This document shows positions 1 through 8,442 of a stretch of DNA of 64,000 bases, piece by piece (position 1 is the stretch's first letter; every line of letters begins with the position of its first letter). The stretch covers positions 5,394,001-5,458,000 of the forward strand of contig NZ_CP135922.1 in the NCBI RefSeq assembly GCF_032399705.1, read 5' to 3'. Made by a program: the position numbers and the translations under genes. Origin of the DNA: Paenibacillus sp. BIC5C1 (lineage in GTDB: Bacteria; Bacillota; Bacilli; Paenibacillales; Paenibacillaceae). The notes under the pieces were generated by a model, which worked only from the letters and a program-made list of their open reading frames with translations, had not been told where the DNA came from and ran no database searches.

Positions 1-408
1 CACATTATCTTCAATAACAACGGGAAATGCATACATTTGCCCTGTTGCACGCAACTCTGCATCGACGGGATGTCCGGTCGTAGATATCGTAACATTAGGG
101 GCGAATAAGACTCCATTGCCAATCGTAACCGTTGTGTCATCCACGATTGTAAGATTGAAATTTACATAGACATTATCACCAATAAACGTGTTAGAGCCAT
201 AGGCAAAGTGAATGGGTGGTTCAATCCAGCAATTTATGCCCAAGCTTCCAAAAAGTTGCTTAGCCAATGCTTCACGTTTGGCCACCTCGGACGGTCTCGT
301 TTGGTTAAAGTCGTATACCAGTTCTTTTCCCTTAAGCCGTTCCTCCGGCAAGCCTTCTCCCATGTCTGTAAACAACAATCCATTTTTTATATTTTCACGC
401 TGTGTCAT
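1..408 (-). CDS. Maltose/galactoside O-acetyltransferase family protein, C-terminus outside window
   Basis: The first 136 residues of a cytoplasmic acetyl-CoA-dependent sugar O-acetyltransferase of the Maa/LacA/NodL group are present; the rest lies beyond base 1. The N-terminal helical maltose-acetyltransferase cap (around residues 5-55, with a YDFNQTRPSE stretch) is followed by left-handed beta-helix hexapeptide repeats such as FIGDNVYVNFNLTIVDD and VTIGNGVLFAPNVTI. The catalytic-loop region TTGHPVDAELR is visible and contains the histidine expected in this family. The ATG at 408 has an AGAAAGGA ribosome binding site. These enzymes usually acetylate non-metabolised sugars; the true substrate cannot be told. 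It runs in the same direction as the GNAT gene behind it, 64 nt away. Confidence 0.88.
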   Translation of the reverse strand, partial: MTQRENIKNGLLFTDMGEGLPEERLKGKELVYDFNQTRPSEVAKREALAKQLFGSLGINCWIEPPIHFAYGSNTFIGDNVYVNFNLTIVDDTTVTIGNGVLFAPNVTISTTGHPVDAELRATGQMYAFPVVIEDNV

Positions 409-472
409 TTTTTCACGTTCCTTTCTACATATTTGTATTTTTCAAATGGAACTTCAAAAGTTGATTTACATA

Positions 473-916
473 TTAGTCAAACTTAATAGCCTTATCAAAG
501 CAGTATGAATCTTTATCATAACCATTATGCTCATAAAAAGCATGGGCTTCAGCTCGCTTGAATCCGCTGCATAAAATAATACTAGATATTCCGAATTCTT
601 TAGCATAATTTTCAGTGTGTCTTAATAGTTTGGTACCGACCCCACGATGCTGAAATTCCTTTTTAACGGCCAGAGCTTGTATATGTAAATAACCAATCGG
701 AACCCCTATGGATAATGCCTGAACTATAGTTACAAAACCAACCACATCATTTTCAAATAATGCAACAAATGTTTTGTAATCCCCGGCCGCATTCATTTTT
801 TCTGTAGTAGCTCGAAAATTTTCCTCATTAACAGTGCGAATCTCAAGCACATCGTTCCATAAAAAAACAACTTCAGTATAATCATTCGCTGCAATTTCTC
901 GTATCTTAATTTCCAT
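473..916 (-). CDS. GNAT family N-acetyltransferase
   Basis: A 147-residue single-domain GNAT acetyltransferase, the usual length for the family. The acetyl-CoA pyrophosphate-binding motif A is visible as QHRGVGTKLL at about residues 89-98, after the beta4 strand YLHIQALAVKKEF, and the C-terminal beta6/alpha4 segment AHAFYEHNGY is typical. The ATG at 916 follows a GGGAG site. The N-terminal beta-alpha unit (IREIAANDYTEVVFLWND) is intact, so the gene looks functional. Substrate unknown; small amines, antibiotics or protein N-termini are all possible for this fold. It follows a broken DinB gene on the same strand. Confidence 0.85.
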   Translation of the reverse strand: MEIKIREIAANDYTEVVFLWNDVLEIRTVNEENFRATTEKMNAAGDYKTFVALFENDVVGFVTIVQALSIGVPIGYLHIQALAVKKEFQHRGVGTKLLRHTENYAKEFGISSIILCSGFKRAEAHAFYEHNGYDKDSYCFDKAIKFD

Positions 917-981
917 GCCTATTCTCCCTTAATAGAAATGTTCATTAGAGCATTCGATAATTGATGAAGCAATCCTGCCCG

Positions 982-1218
982 TTAGAGCCTCGCGAACGTG
1001 ATGTAATCGATTCGGACAGGCTCTGCCGATTCGATCCGAAGTGCCCGATTGATCTGTCCCCGGTGATATTGCCCATGTAAGAGAACCTGCAACAGGATGT
1101 CCGGAAGGGAACCCCGTTTTGATTCGCGTAGTCGATCATTTCGTCCAACTTAGATTCCTCAAGCCCTTCGATATAGACGTGATATTGCTCAGCGTTGTCT
1201 TCGAACATCTTCCGGATC
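982..1218 (-). pseudogene. DinB-family protein remnant, 5'-truncated and frameshifted
   Basis: The C-terminal part of a DinB-family (four-helix, metal-binding) protein is recognisable but broken. One frame reads FEDNAEQYHVYIEGLEESK and then YANQNGVPF; the next frame continues DILLQVLLHGQYHRGQIN and ends in TFARL followed by TAA at 982. HGQYHRGQI is the family's signature, carrying its histidine ligands. Between the two halves about four or five residues expected in relatives (GVPFRTSxxDIL) are missing and the frame shifts, consistent with a small deletion. The N-terminal half of the protein is absent: homology begins directly after the stop codon of the upstream kinase-like gene, which suggests a deletion or recombination junction there. 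Translating the original frame only gives a nonsense tail of about 35 residues. Confidence 0.72.
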
Positions 1219-1839
1219 TTAACGTAAATCCGTAAGGACTTGTCTCGCATAAGCATCCCAGTCTGCTTCATCTGTGTTAATCTCTAAAGTTGGAATCAAT
1301 GATTGTTTCGTAGCCATTCGAAGATTTTCTTGATTATCTAAAAACGTTTCACATACTTGGGGAGTAGTAGAATTTCCCATCACATATGACTTCCAAGCTT
1401 CACCGCGACTTTCAATATACCTTGGCTCAACTGCATCCGGGGTCAAGGTTAAGAGTACACAATGTGCATTCATCATGAATAGACGTTTCTCAAGCAACTC
1501 AATCTCAGGAGAGGCTTTAAATGCGGCTCTATGATTTACATGAAACCTCTCTAAAAGAAAAAATATACCTTTGGATGGTTTGGAATGACCCAGAGAGTTA
1601 ATCCAATCGTATTGTTGTTCAAGATAATCAACATGTCGACTTAGAAGTGAAATATGTTCATCCTTATCCATGGATCTTAAAACACCTTGGTATGAATGCA
1701 ATACTTGTGAATAGTGTTCACTTACTGCAACTATAGTTTTTTCACTATTCGGTGTTTGACTATGTAATCTCTTTATAGCAGAAAATAATGATGTTTTTCC
1801 TACAGTAGACATCCCTTCGATAACTACACCCCGAATCAT
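1219..1839 (-). CDS. P-loop nucleoside/nucleotide kinase-like protein
   Basis: 206-residue protein with an N-terminal Walker A (GMSTVGKTS, residues 9-17) in a VVIEG...GKTSL context, typical of thymidylate-kinase and deoxynucleoside-kinase-like P-loop proteins. A LLERFHVNHR segment near the middle resembles the DRF/ERF-type substrate motif of deoxynucleoside kinases, and SRGEAWKSYV may supply lid arginines. It is therefore likely a cytosolic ATP-dependent phosphotransferase; the substrate is not evident, and it may be one of the phage- or resistance-type kinases. The ATG at 1839 has a strong AGGAGGAGTAGG site. The end (EADWDAYARQVLTDLR) looks natural even though the decayed DinB remnant is fused immediately behind its stop codon. 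Confidence 0.6.
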   Translation of the reverse strand: MIRGVVIEGMSTVGKTSLFSAIKRLHSQTPNSEKTIVAVSEHYSQVLHSYQGVLRSMDKDEHISLLSRHVDYLEQQYDWINSLGHSKPSKGIFFLLERFHVNHRAAFKASPEIELLEKRLFMMNAHCVLLTLTPDAVEPRYIESRGEAWKSYVMGNSTTPQVCETFLDNQENLRMATKQSLIPTLEINTDEADWDAYARQVLTDLR

Positions 1840-1895
1840 CTTCCTACTCCTCCTAAGCTTCGTAGTATTCTGCCCTTTAGTATACTTAGTGCCGT

Positions 1896-1917
1896 GAACT
1901 AACCTGCCCGTTAGTTC
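1896..1917. repeat. Short palindromic repeat, copy 1
   Basis: Perfect inverted repeat GAACTAAC-CTGCCC-GTTAGTTC in the gap between two minus-strand genes. A near-identical copy is at 2383-2402 and a fragment CCTGCCCGTTAGA lies at 975-987. It may be a small dispersed intergenic hairpin element or a stem-loop at transcript ends; there is no T-run, so a classic terminator is unlikely. Confidence 0.6.
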
Positions 1918-1930
1918 AATGATTTATTAG

Positions 1931-2284
1931 TTACATCATTCGGAATTGAATCATCATTATAACGATAAGAGAAGAAATGCAGCTTAGTATTGCAATCAGA
2001 ATATGAAGACAACTGAATGAAATTTTTTCTATAAAAATTCTTTCTTTTCTTTGAATGAAACACGAGTAAATTAACACAGTGATCACAATGGGCAGATAAT
2101 GATATAGATCCGGTCCATCCTTACTGGGTAATACTTTATTAATATAGCCACTTATTGTTTCATCAATGATCATAAATGTATATATAACTCCGATTAACGC
2201 TGAAATAAAAAACTGAAATGCTAACTGAACTAGATTTTTCTTTATAAACAAGGGACCAATTTTTCGGTATAGATCATTGACCAT
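1931..2284 (-). CDS. Small membrane protein, unknown function
   Basis: 117 residues with three predicted membrane segments: about 20-40 (LAFQFFISALIGVIYTFMII), 62-78 (YLPIVITVLIYSCFI) and 92-113 (CLHILIAILSCISSLIVIMMI). A basic segment (QRKERIFIEK) lies between the second and third. The ATG at 2284 is preceded by AGGAGG at a long distance of 13 nt. Not recognised as a member of any family. It lies between two copies of the short palindromic repeat, in an AT-rich stretch of small orphan genes that looks like accessory DNA. Confidence 0.6.
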   Translation of the reverse strand: MVNDLYRKIGPLFIKKNLVQLAFQFFISALIGVIYTFMIIDETISGYINKVLPSKDGPDLYHYLPIVITVLIYSCFIQRKERIFIEKISFSCLHILIAILSCISSLIVIMMIQFRMM

Positions 2285-2382
2285 TATGTATTTGTTGCCT
2301 CCTCACTTTTTGAATAACACTCCTCCTATATTTTACCACATAGATCGTTCTATTGATTTCGTGCAGCGATACCTCAAATTAA

Positions 2383-2402
2383 AACTAACCTGCCCGTTAG
2401 TT
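2383..2402. repeat. Short palindromic repeat, copy 2
   Basis: AACTAAC-CTGCCC-GTTAGTT, the same hairpin as at 1896-1917, here touching the stop codon of the lipoprotein gene that ends at 2402. Its position right at a gene's 3' end suggests a role in transcript ends or spread of a small repeat. Confidence 0.6.
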
Positions 2403-2914
2403 CAATAAGACAGAGGAGCAGTATCGTCCGGGTCTGAACCAGCTGCTCCCCATACTTCCCCATCAACGTTATAACCGCCACCGCTCCATTGAAGCAAGTA
2501 GCCTCCAGTACGCATGCCTTGTGAGAAACCTTGATTAATATTTATCCAATCCGAAGATTCCCCGGCAGCAATCGTTATAGCGAAATACACTTTACTAGTT
2601 TCTAAATGTGTTAAACTAACATTGACTTCGTGTCTACTATTGTTCTTCATTAGAAGTTTTATATGTACAAATTCCGGATTTATTGAAAAGGGTTGCTGTA
2701 CCGTTGCGCCCCCAGAAGCAATATAGTGCGAGGGTTTATCCTCTTCTTCACTTAAAGAATTAGTAAGAATTGGACTTGTTGACTTGCTTGATAATACACC
2801 AGACTTTGGAGTAGAGGTATTCTCTTGAGTTGAACTTGTTGAATCACAGGCAGTTAAGGTCGCTGTTGTTAAAGATAATAATAAAACAGCAAAAAAAAGC
2901 CCCTTTTTTTTCAC
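2402..2914 (-). CDS. Putative lipoprotein, unknown function
   Basis: 170-residue exported protein. The signal peptide is MKKKGLFFAVLLLSLTTATL with a lipobox LTAC (cysteine at 23), so it is probably anchored to the outer face of the membrane. A Ser/Thr-rich linker (about 25-60) precedes a small globular region of about 100 residues rich in aromatic and glycine residues (LLQWSGGGYNVDG). The N-terminal GTG at 2914 follows GAGGGAT. No family recognised. The globular part, with NNSRHEVNVSLTHL followed by IAAGESSDW, has the feel of a beta-sandwich, but that is inference only. Confidence 0.7.
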   Translation of the reverse strand: MKKKGLFFAVLLLSLTTATLTACDSTSSTQENTSTPKSGVLSSKSTSPILTNSLSEEEDKPSHYIASGGATVQQPFSINPEFVHIKLLMKNNSRHEVNVSLTHLETSKVYFAITIAAGESSDWININQGFSQGMRTGGYLLQWSGGGYNVDGEVWGAAGSDPDDTAPLSY

Positions 2915-3086
2915 AACTTTATCCCTCGTATTCTTTTATTAGTTATTCTAGAACCTATAAGACGTTCCTCGTTATTAATAACGCTATCAAATCAATGAGA
3001 GTTACATCTGTAATTCACAAAATGGCACTGAGTTAACCTGTTAGTATATTTTATTGTTCAGTTTAGATTTTGCTGAACCTTTCACT

Positions 3087-3404
3087 TCATAAGGATAAAT
3101 GATCATCCTCTACTTCTCCAGATAAGTTAAATATCATTTGATACATTGCAGCATATACTTCTTTATAGTGTACTCTAAGTGTAATTACTACATGATTATA
3201 GCCATCATCTGGCCAATTAGTAATACGAAGTGATACACTATCCACGAACAACTCTATTTTATTTGGATCATATTCGGGGAATTCTTTTTTAAAATCATCA
3301 TTACATTCTTTCTTATAATTATTAAAGTAGTTCCAAAATCCTGAGTAACTCCGATCTTCTAAATTATACTCTTCAACAAAATCTTTTATTTCTTGAACAT
3401 TCAT
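3087..3404 (-). CDS. Hypothetical cytoplasmic protein
   Basis: 105-residue acidic protein (MNVQEIKDFVEEY...) with no signal peptide, membrane segment or known motif. A GTG at 3419 is in frame, but the ATG at 3404 is preferred because GTGGGGGC sits 8-9 nt upstream as a ribosome binding site and would overlap the GTG start. The central part (IELFVDSVSLRITNWPDD followed by HVVITLRV) suggests a beta-sheet. It resembles small immunity-type or YxiG-like proteins only in size and charge; no assignment is made. Confidence 0.55.
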   Translation of the reverse strand: MNVQEIKDFVEEYNLEDRSYSGFWNYFNNYKKECNDDFKKEFPEYDPNKIELFVDSVSLRITNWPDDGYNHVVITLRVHYKEVYAAMYQMIFNLSGEVEDDHLSL

Positions 3405-3448
3405 ATTAATAGCCCCCACTCTTATTCGACGTAAGAATTCAACTAAGA

Positions 3449-3883
3449 TTATTTAACAAGAATTTCAATTGGATTCATTGTTAATGAGATATCACCATCA
3501 ATATTTACAAGAAGATTTTGTTTCCCTTTTTTTGTTACTATAAATTCATCTTCAACCTCAACGAGTTGACCTGACTTAAACTCAGTTAAGTATGCCATAT
3601 CCTTATAATTACGCTCCTCGTTACTACCCGAAAAGTAAAAACGAATGATTGGTTTTCCATGGAAAACTTCAACGGGTTGAATACCCGTATATTTAAGAGT
3701 CCCTTTTACTTTTATTGCTTCACCAGTAACTATATTAGTTGGGGTTGTTACTTCGAGAACAAAATCAGATGCTACTACACTTTGAGTCACAATTTCTTCA
3801 TTTTTTTCTGTTAATGAACACCCAGCAAATATCATCGGTACCACTAATACCAACATTAAGATCCAACTACTCTTTTTTGTCAC
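3449..3883 (-). CDS. Putative lipoprotein with beta-sandwich-like domain
   Basis: 144 residues. The signal peptide ends with lipobox IFAGC (cysteine at 21), so surface lipid anchoring is expected. The mature part (residues 35-144) reads like an Ig-type beta-sandwich with alternating strands (VLEVTTPTNIVTGEAIKVKG, then QLVEVEDEFIVTKKGKQNLL). This resembles BsuPI-type extracellular domains in general organisation, but no diagnostic motif is visible. GTG start at 3883 with a GAGAGGTGA site. It neighbours another orphan lipoprotein gene on the same strand. Confidence 0.68.
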   Translation of the reverse strand: MTKKSSWILMLVLVVPMIFAGCSLTEKNEEIVTQSVVASDFVLEVTTPTNIVTGEAIKVKGTLKYTGIQPVEVFHGKPIIRFYFSGSNEERNYKDMAYLTEFKSGQLVEVEDEFIVTKKGKQNLLVNIDGDISLTMNPIEILVK

Positions 3884-4052
3884 ATCATATCACCTCTCTC
3901 ATACTACAACGGATTTATATAGAATTTGTTGCTTAATTTCAAGAATACAAGTCATTCCGCTTTCGTAGTCTACTTAAAGTCAAATAAAATAGGCTTCCAT
4001 GTAAGCTGGCAGCCTTAATTACTTTCCTTTTCCGTTAGTTTGAATTACTGAA

Positions 4053-4619
4053 TCATCTCATTGATTTTGCTAACGCGATCATTTCCTCTTTAGTTAATTC
4101 TCCGCTGTCCATTTCAATGAAAGTATCATTTTGTACCCATCGTAGGTATCCGCCTGGTATATGGTTAGCCCATGGTTCAAATCGCCCCTCTATTCCATTT
4201 ATGTTCATTTTCTCTCCATGTTCATTAAATTTAAAATCCTCGATTATAGTTCGTGTTGTACTTGATCGGTTACGGACATCGACGTTAGTGACAACTCGGT
4301 TTACTTTATATCCAATCGCCTTATGTTCTTCAATTCCAAACAAATATGTCTGTCCTGATTCATCAAAAAAATGAAGTCTAACTTTTGAAACGGATGGACT
4401 ACTAACAAACGGGTATGGCTCCTTAATTTCTAATTTATAGTTTTCAACCAAGTAAGACGGCGTAAAGAGTTTGAAATCCGCAACAGTTTGCAGCTTGTCC
4501 AAATCCACATTTGAAAAAGCTTGCGTAGGTTTAGCAGATGTGATGAGTAAGTCATTGTTGATTCCAACAGCAAGCGTAAGGACAAAAATTAATGAAACAA
4601 TCTGTTTAAGCAAGGACAT
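4053..4619 (-). CDS. Secreted/membrane-anchored DUF4367-like protein
   Basis: 188 residues from the ATG at 4619 (a TTG at 4628 is in frame, but GGAGGG then falls inside the coding sequence). The N-terminus LLKQIVSLIFVLTLAVGI is a signal peptide or anchor. The C-terminal half ends in NDTFIEMDSGELTKEEMIALAKS, the pattern of DUF4367 domains (a strand carrying W/Y, then a (T/S)KEE helix), often found in proteins linked to anti-sigma or outer-surface sensing. FTPSYLVENYKLEI resembles the 'P-x-x-LP-x-G-Y' start of the domain. The role is unknown. Isolated on the minus strand between orphan genes. Confidence 0.6.
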   Translation of the reverse strand: MSLLKQIVSLIFVLTLAVGINNDLLITSAKPTQAFSNVDLDKLQTVADFKLFTPSYLVENYKLEIKEPYPFVSSPSVSKVRLHFFDESGQTYLFGIEEHKAIGYKVNRVVTNVDVRNRSSTTRTIIEDFKFNEHGEKMNINGIEGRFEPWANHIPGGYLRWVQNDTFIEMDSGELTKEEMIALAKSMR

Positions 4620-4677
4620 TCCCTCCAAATTTTATGAATCACGTATTTATTTCTAAAAAAACCTACTACTTATTTCA

Positions 4678-4911
4678 TTAGTCTCCCATTACTTCATAAT
4701 CATTCGGAATTAATTCATACAAGGCACGAACATCACAACCGACGGTATCGGCGATCGATATGGCAATTTTGAGTGGCATCACTCTTTTGTTTTCAATAAA
4801 GTCATAAACTCGTTCCGGTTTAAAAAGCAATTCCTTTGCCAGCCATTCCGCTGACTTTCCGGTTTCCTTCAATCGTTCATTCAGTAAGCAACGTCCTAGT
4901 TCAAATTTCAA
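4678..4911 (-). CDS. Cro/C1-type HTH transcriptional regulator
   Basis: 77-residue DNA-binding protein that consists essentially of one XRE helix-turn-helix: RLKETGKSAEWLAKEL is helix 1-2, FKPERVYDFIENKRVM the recognition part, and LKIAISIADTVGCDVRALYELI the closing helices. The start is TTG at 4911, with GGAGG 10 nt upstream. No effector domain is present, so it is probably a simple repressor or antirepressor of nearby genes. A Cro-like role for a lost mobile element is possible given the accessory character of this stretch. Confidence 0.8.
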   Translation of the reverse strand: MKFELGRCLLNERLKETGKSAEWLAKELLFKPERVYDFIENKRVMPLKIAISIADTVGCDVRALYELIPNDYEVMGD

Positions 4912-5175
4912 GAAACGATGACCTCCTTCATAAGATCACATTTAACCTTAAGCGTAGTCCATTAACAGCATTTCTATACAAAACCAAAAACTAACACAAA
5001 CTCCCAGTCGTAATGTTTTTAGTAGGTCAAGTGGATTTAGATAAGAGGAAAGGTATAGATCAAGGACTTCATTTTACAGTATATTTTTTCGATATATTAT
5101 GTACAGACTTTTATTTTAAATTTTAACTATTGAAGTTATGGGAGCTGTAAATTGATGTGTTGAGGGGGAAATGTA

Positions 5176-6936
5176 GTGAAGACAAAGATTGTATCCATAC
5201 TAAAAATGAGATCTTTGAGAACAAAGTTAGTCACTCTATGTTTGGCTATACTAATTGTGCCCACGATCGTGATAGGGTTCACTTCGTATACGGTTTCGAA
5301 AAATGAAATGAATGAATCAGGCAAGGCAGCACTTGAAAATAGTGTGAATATGGTTATTGGCATGATTAGCCTCCTCAATGAGCAAGTAGAGAGCGGAGAT
5401 TTAACATTGGAACAAGCACAGGAAAAACTCCGCGCCGAACTGCTCGGTGAAAAAAATGCAGATAATAAGCGGCCTGTAAAAAGTGAATATACTGTAGGGA
5501 AAACAGGATATCCATGGGCAGTTGATAAGGTTGCTCATTCCGTGATGAATCCTTCAAATGAAGGTCAGGATTTGACAGATGTCGTGACGGAAGATGGCGT
5601 GTATTTGGGAAAAGAGCTTGTTAAGGTTGGGTCAGCCGGAGGGGGATTTGTCACCTACAAGTGGGCTCTACCCGATACTGGTGAAATAGAAACCAAAGTT
5701 TCATATGTTGAAATGGATCCACATTGGGGCTGGATCGTCGGTTCTGGTGCATATTTAAGTGAGTTCAACAGCGGTGCAACCCAAGTACTCTATCTTGTAA
5801 TAATGGTTACGGCAGTTGCAGTAGTTCTCGGATCAGTTATCGTCAGCATTGTCTCAGGGCGTCTAACGAAGCCTATCCTTAAGATCGCAAAGCGACTGAA
5901 GTCAGTTGCGGACGGTGATCTGACCGTTGAAGAAGTCAAAATTAAGTCCAAAGATGAAATAGGTGAGCTGTCTAAAGACTTTAATGAAATGATTAAAAAC
6001 ATGAGATATCTTATTAGACAAGTCGATCTTTCCACAAAGCAGGTAGCTTCATCCTCCAAAGAATTGAACCTTGGAGCAGAGCACACCAGTCAAGCAACTG
6101 AGAATATCACCATTTCGATCCAAGAATCCGCAGTCGGCGCACAAGAGCAACAAATGATGCTTCAAAGAACAACCAACTCACTCGAGGAAATATCAATTGG
6201 TATCCAGCGAATAGCGGAAAGTTCATCAACTATTGCTGATTCTTCTGTTGATGCGATGGAATTGGCGAATATAGGTAGTACTGCCATAGAGCACACGACG
6301 AAGCAAATGAACCTGATTAACCATTCCGTTAATGAAACCGATGTAGTAATGAGGATGCTTGATGAACGCAGCCAGCAGATCGGTACGATGCTACATGCCA
6401 TTACGGATATCGCAAACCAGACTAACCTTCTGGCTTTAAATGCTTCGATTGAGGCTGCCCGTGCAGGAGAAGAAGGCCGCGGTTTCTCCGTAGTTGCTGC
6501 TGAAGTAAGAAAACTTGCTGAACAATCGAATCAGTCATCCGGGCAGATTTCCACGTTGATTCATGATATGCGTACAGATATAGAGCAATCTCTCAAAACG
6601 TTGGAACGAGTTAAACAGGACGTCGACTCCGGTATACAGATTGCTAGTGAGACAGAACAACAGTTCAACAAAATTGTGGGGTCCACAAACTTTATTGCGC
6701 AACAAACGGAAGAACTCGCCAGTGTTACACAGCAGATAACTGCAAGTGTCCAGGAAATAACAGCGGGTCAAGAGCAAGTCTCCAATCTTGCGCTTCAAGC
6801 TGCAGACCATTCACAAAATATAGCTGCATCTTCAGAAGAACAACTGGCTTCAATGGAGCAAATTACGAGCCTAGCCACAACCTTGTCGGATATGTCACAG
6901 CAGTTAGAGCGTTTGACAATCCAATTTAAGTATTAA
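5176..6936 (+). CDS. Methyl-accepting chemotaxis protein with Cache sensor
   Basis: 586-residue transmembrane chemoreceptor. TM1 spans about 18-38. An extracellular single Cache (sCache_2-type) domain follows at about 45-200, including [19 protein letters not shown] and [13 protein letters not shown], which are characteristic of that family. TM2 is about 202-227, HAMP about 228-281 and the cytoplasmic signalling coiled coil runs to the end; the kinase-control tip with [18 protein letters not shown] and EVRKLAEQS lies at about 412-458. It signals to CheA/CheW; the ligand is unknown. The start is GTG at 5176 with a GAGGGGG site. Nothing else of chemotaxis is nearby. A weak sigma-D-like -10 (TTCGATAT, 5088-5095) is present without a convincing -35. 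Confidence 0.95.
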   Translation: MKTKIVSILKMRSLRTKLVTLCLAILIVPTIVIGFTSYTVSKNEMNESGKAALENSVNMVIGMISLLNEQVESGDLTLEQAQEKLRAELLGEKNADNKRPVKSEYTVGKTGYPWAVDKVAHSVMNPSNEGQDLTDVVTEDGVYLGKELVKVGSAGGGFVTYKWALPDTGEIETKVSYVEMDPHWGWIVGSGAYLSEFNSGATQVLYLVIMVTAVAVVLGSVIVSIVSGRLTKPILKIAKRLKSVADGDLTVEEVKIKSKDEIGELSKDFNEMIKNMRYLIRQVDLSTKQVASSSKELNLGAEHTSQATENITISIQESAVGAQEQQMMLQRTTNSLEEISIGIQRIAESSSTIADSSVDAMELANIGSTAIEHTTKQMNLINHSVNETDVVMRMLDERSQQIGTMLHAITDIANQTNLLALNASIEAARAGEEGRGFSVVAAEVRKLAEQSNQSSGQISTLIHDMRTDIEQSLKTLERVKQDVDSGIQIASETEQQFNKIVGSTNFIAQQTEELASVTQQITASVQEITAGQEQVSNLALQAADHSQNIAASSEEQLASMEQITSLATTLSDMSQQLERLTIQFKY

Positions 6937-7005
6937 TCACTAAAAATTTGCGACTGCACTTGCAGTTATAGACTAACCTAAGTTAATTGAACAAAGGCAG
7001 CCGAT

Positions 7006-7034
7006 CACGTTGTCGGCTGCCTCCTTGTTTTTAT
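7006..7034 (+). terminator. Rho-independent terminator of the chemoreceptor gene
   Basis: GGCAGCCGA pairs with TCGGCTGCC around a short loop and is followed by CTTGTTTTT, 70 bp downstream of the MCP stop codon. Confidence 0.85.
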
Positions 7035-7146
7035 TGAGTTATCGTATCACGTTAGTTTAAAGAAGCATCGTTAATCCACACTTTATTTCCTCTCTACATC
7101 AAACATCGATTTCTGTTCTGATACTATAAAATGATATCTACATAAT

Positions 7147-8418
7147 CTAAATCAGTTCCTGCTTCCGCTTCAAATACCCGTACAACACTATTCCAGATGC
7201 CGCACAGATCACAGCGCATAGGCCGATGAATCCGTACCCTGCTTGAAGTCCGCGTAGTAACCCCAACTGAGTCGTTGGACCGTACATATTCTTCACACCT
7301 TCAATGACCCAGCCAATCACATAGTTACCAATGACACTTCCGACCCCCATGAGGGTGACCGTCAACGTAATCGCGGTGTCACTGCCGTTCGGATACCTGC
7401 GTGCGATAAATGCCATCACCGTTGGATAGATCATCGCAATACCCGCACCGGATACCGCAAAGAAGAATGCAAGACTCTCTCCTCCTGTAAGCGCCACAAA
7501 CGTACACACCGCCGAGAAAGCCGAGAACAGAATGAGCGACAACACAAATCCGATTCGGTCCGTTAGTGGACCCAGCAGCAGACGACCTAACGAGAAAGCA
7601 AGGAAGAACGCAGAGAGCAGCCCAGATGCTTTGACCGTGTCCCACGTATAGGCTTTCTCCAGGAAGTTAACGAGCCAACCCCCAACCGCCAGCTCCGATA
7701 CCACGCCAAAAGAAAGAATGAGCACCATCAGCCAGATGGCTGGATCACGTGTTAACGTCTTGAGCGAGGTCCGATCTTCATGAGGAAGATCATCCCCCGG
7801 AAATTTGCTGCGCAGTGCCGCAATGATCGGCAGCAAACAGAGTGACAGCATCACGAGATACATGCCGCGCCAGTCCAGTACGTGTCCGAACACGCTTAAC
7901 GACATCACCCCTGTCGCCAATAAAGGCGCCACCGTTGAACTCAGCCCATAGAAGAAATGGGACAGGTTCATCATCGTACCTGTGTTTTTCACAAAGATCC
8001 GCGCTCCCAGAATTGCCAAGGCAATCTCCAGCATGCCGTTTCCGATATACATGAAGAAGTATGATGAAGCAAAAAGTGGATATGTATGAGATACGTAAAT
8101 GAACACACCCGAGAGAATCATCGATGCAAATGAAATGATGCTAACCGCCTTAATGCCCCATTTGCGTACCAGGATGGCGGTGAATGAGCAGGCGATCAAG
8201 TAACCCAGCGCATTCAGGGACAACAGCGTCCCGAGCTGTTTCTCATCCAGATTGAAGTCGAATTGAATACGCGGGATGGCTGGTCCCTTAATATTTTCCG
8301 ATATGCCGAATACGATAAATCCCAGAAAGATCGTGGCCAGTTGCATGGCGTATAGTTTGTTGAACTTTTTCTTGGTTCCTTCTGTACCTGCTTGCTGATT
8401 CAAATTAAGTTCCTCCAT
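7147..8418 (-). CDS. MFS transporter, sugar-type
   Basis: 423-residue major facilitator with 12 predicted membrane helices. The first-half loop 2-3 motif appears as VRKWGIKAV (weak A motif) and the second-half equivalent as GPLTDRIGF after LGRLLLG. The N-terminal 25 residues are cytoplasmic and polar. It starts 24 nt after the stop codon of the ROK regulator gene and is surely cotranscribed with it, so it probably carries the sugar or sugar derivative to which that regulator responds. No good Shine-Dalgarno precedes the ATG at 8418; instead a perfect 12-bp palindrome (TATGGCGCCATA, 8420-8431) touches the start, which could mean translational coupling or control. The substrate is not deducible. 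Confidence 0.88.
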   Translation of the reverse strand: MEELNLNQQAGTEGTKKKFNKLYAMQLATIFLGFIVFGISENIKGPAIPRIQFDFNLDEKQLGTLLSLNALGYLIACSFTAILVRKWGIKAVSIISFASMILSGVFIYVSHTYPLFASSYFFMYIGNGMLEIALAILGARIFVKNTGTMMNLSHFFYGLSSTVAPLLATGVMSLSVFGHVLDWRGMYLVMLSLCLLPIIAALRSKFPGDDLPHEDRTSLKTLTRDPAIWLMVLILSFGVVSELAVGGWLVNFLEKAYTWDTVKASGLLSAFFLAFSLGRLLLGPLTDRIGFVLSLILFSAFSAVCTFVALTGGESLAFFFAVSGAGIAMIYPTVMAFIARRYPNGSDTAITLTVTLMGVGSVIGNYVIGWVIEGVKNMYGPTTQLGLLRGLQAGYGFIGLCAVICAASGIVLYGYLKRKQELI

Positions 8419-8442
8419 TATGGCGCCATAAAATGTGGTTGA

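Noticed and set aside
5088..5095. Sigma-D promoter for the chemoreceptor
   Set aside because: Only the -10 half (TTCGATAT) is similar; no TAAA lies at the right distance.
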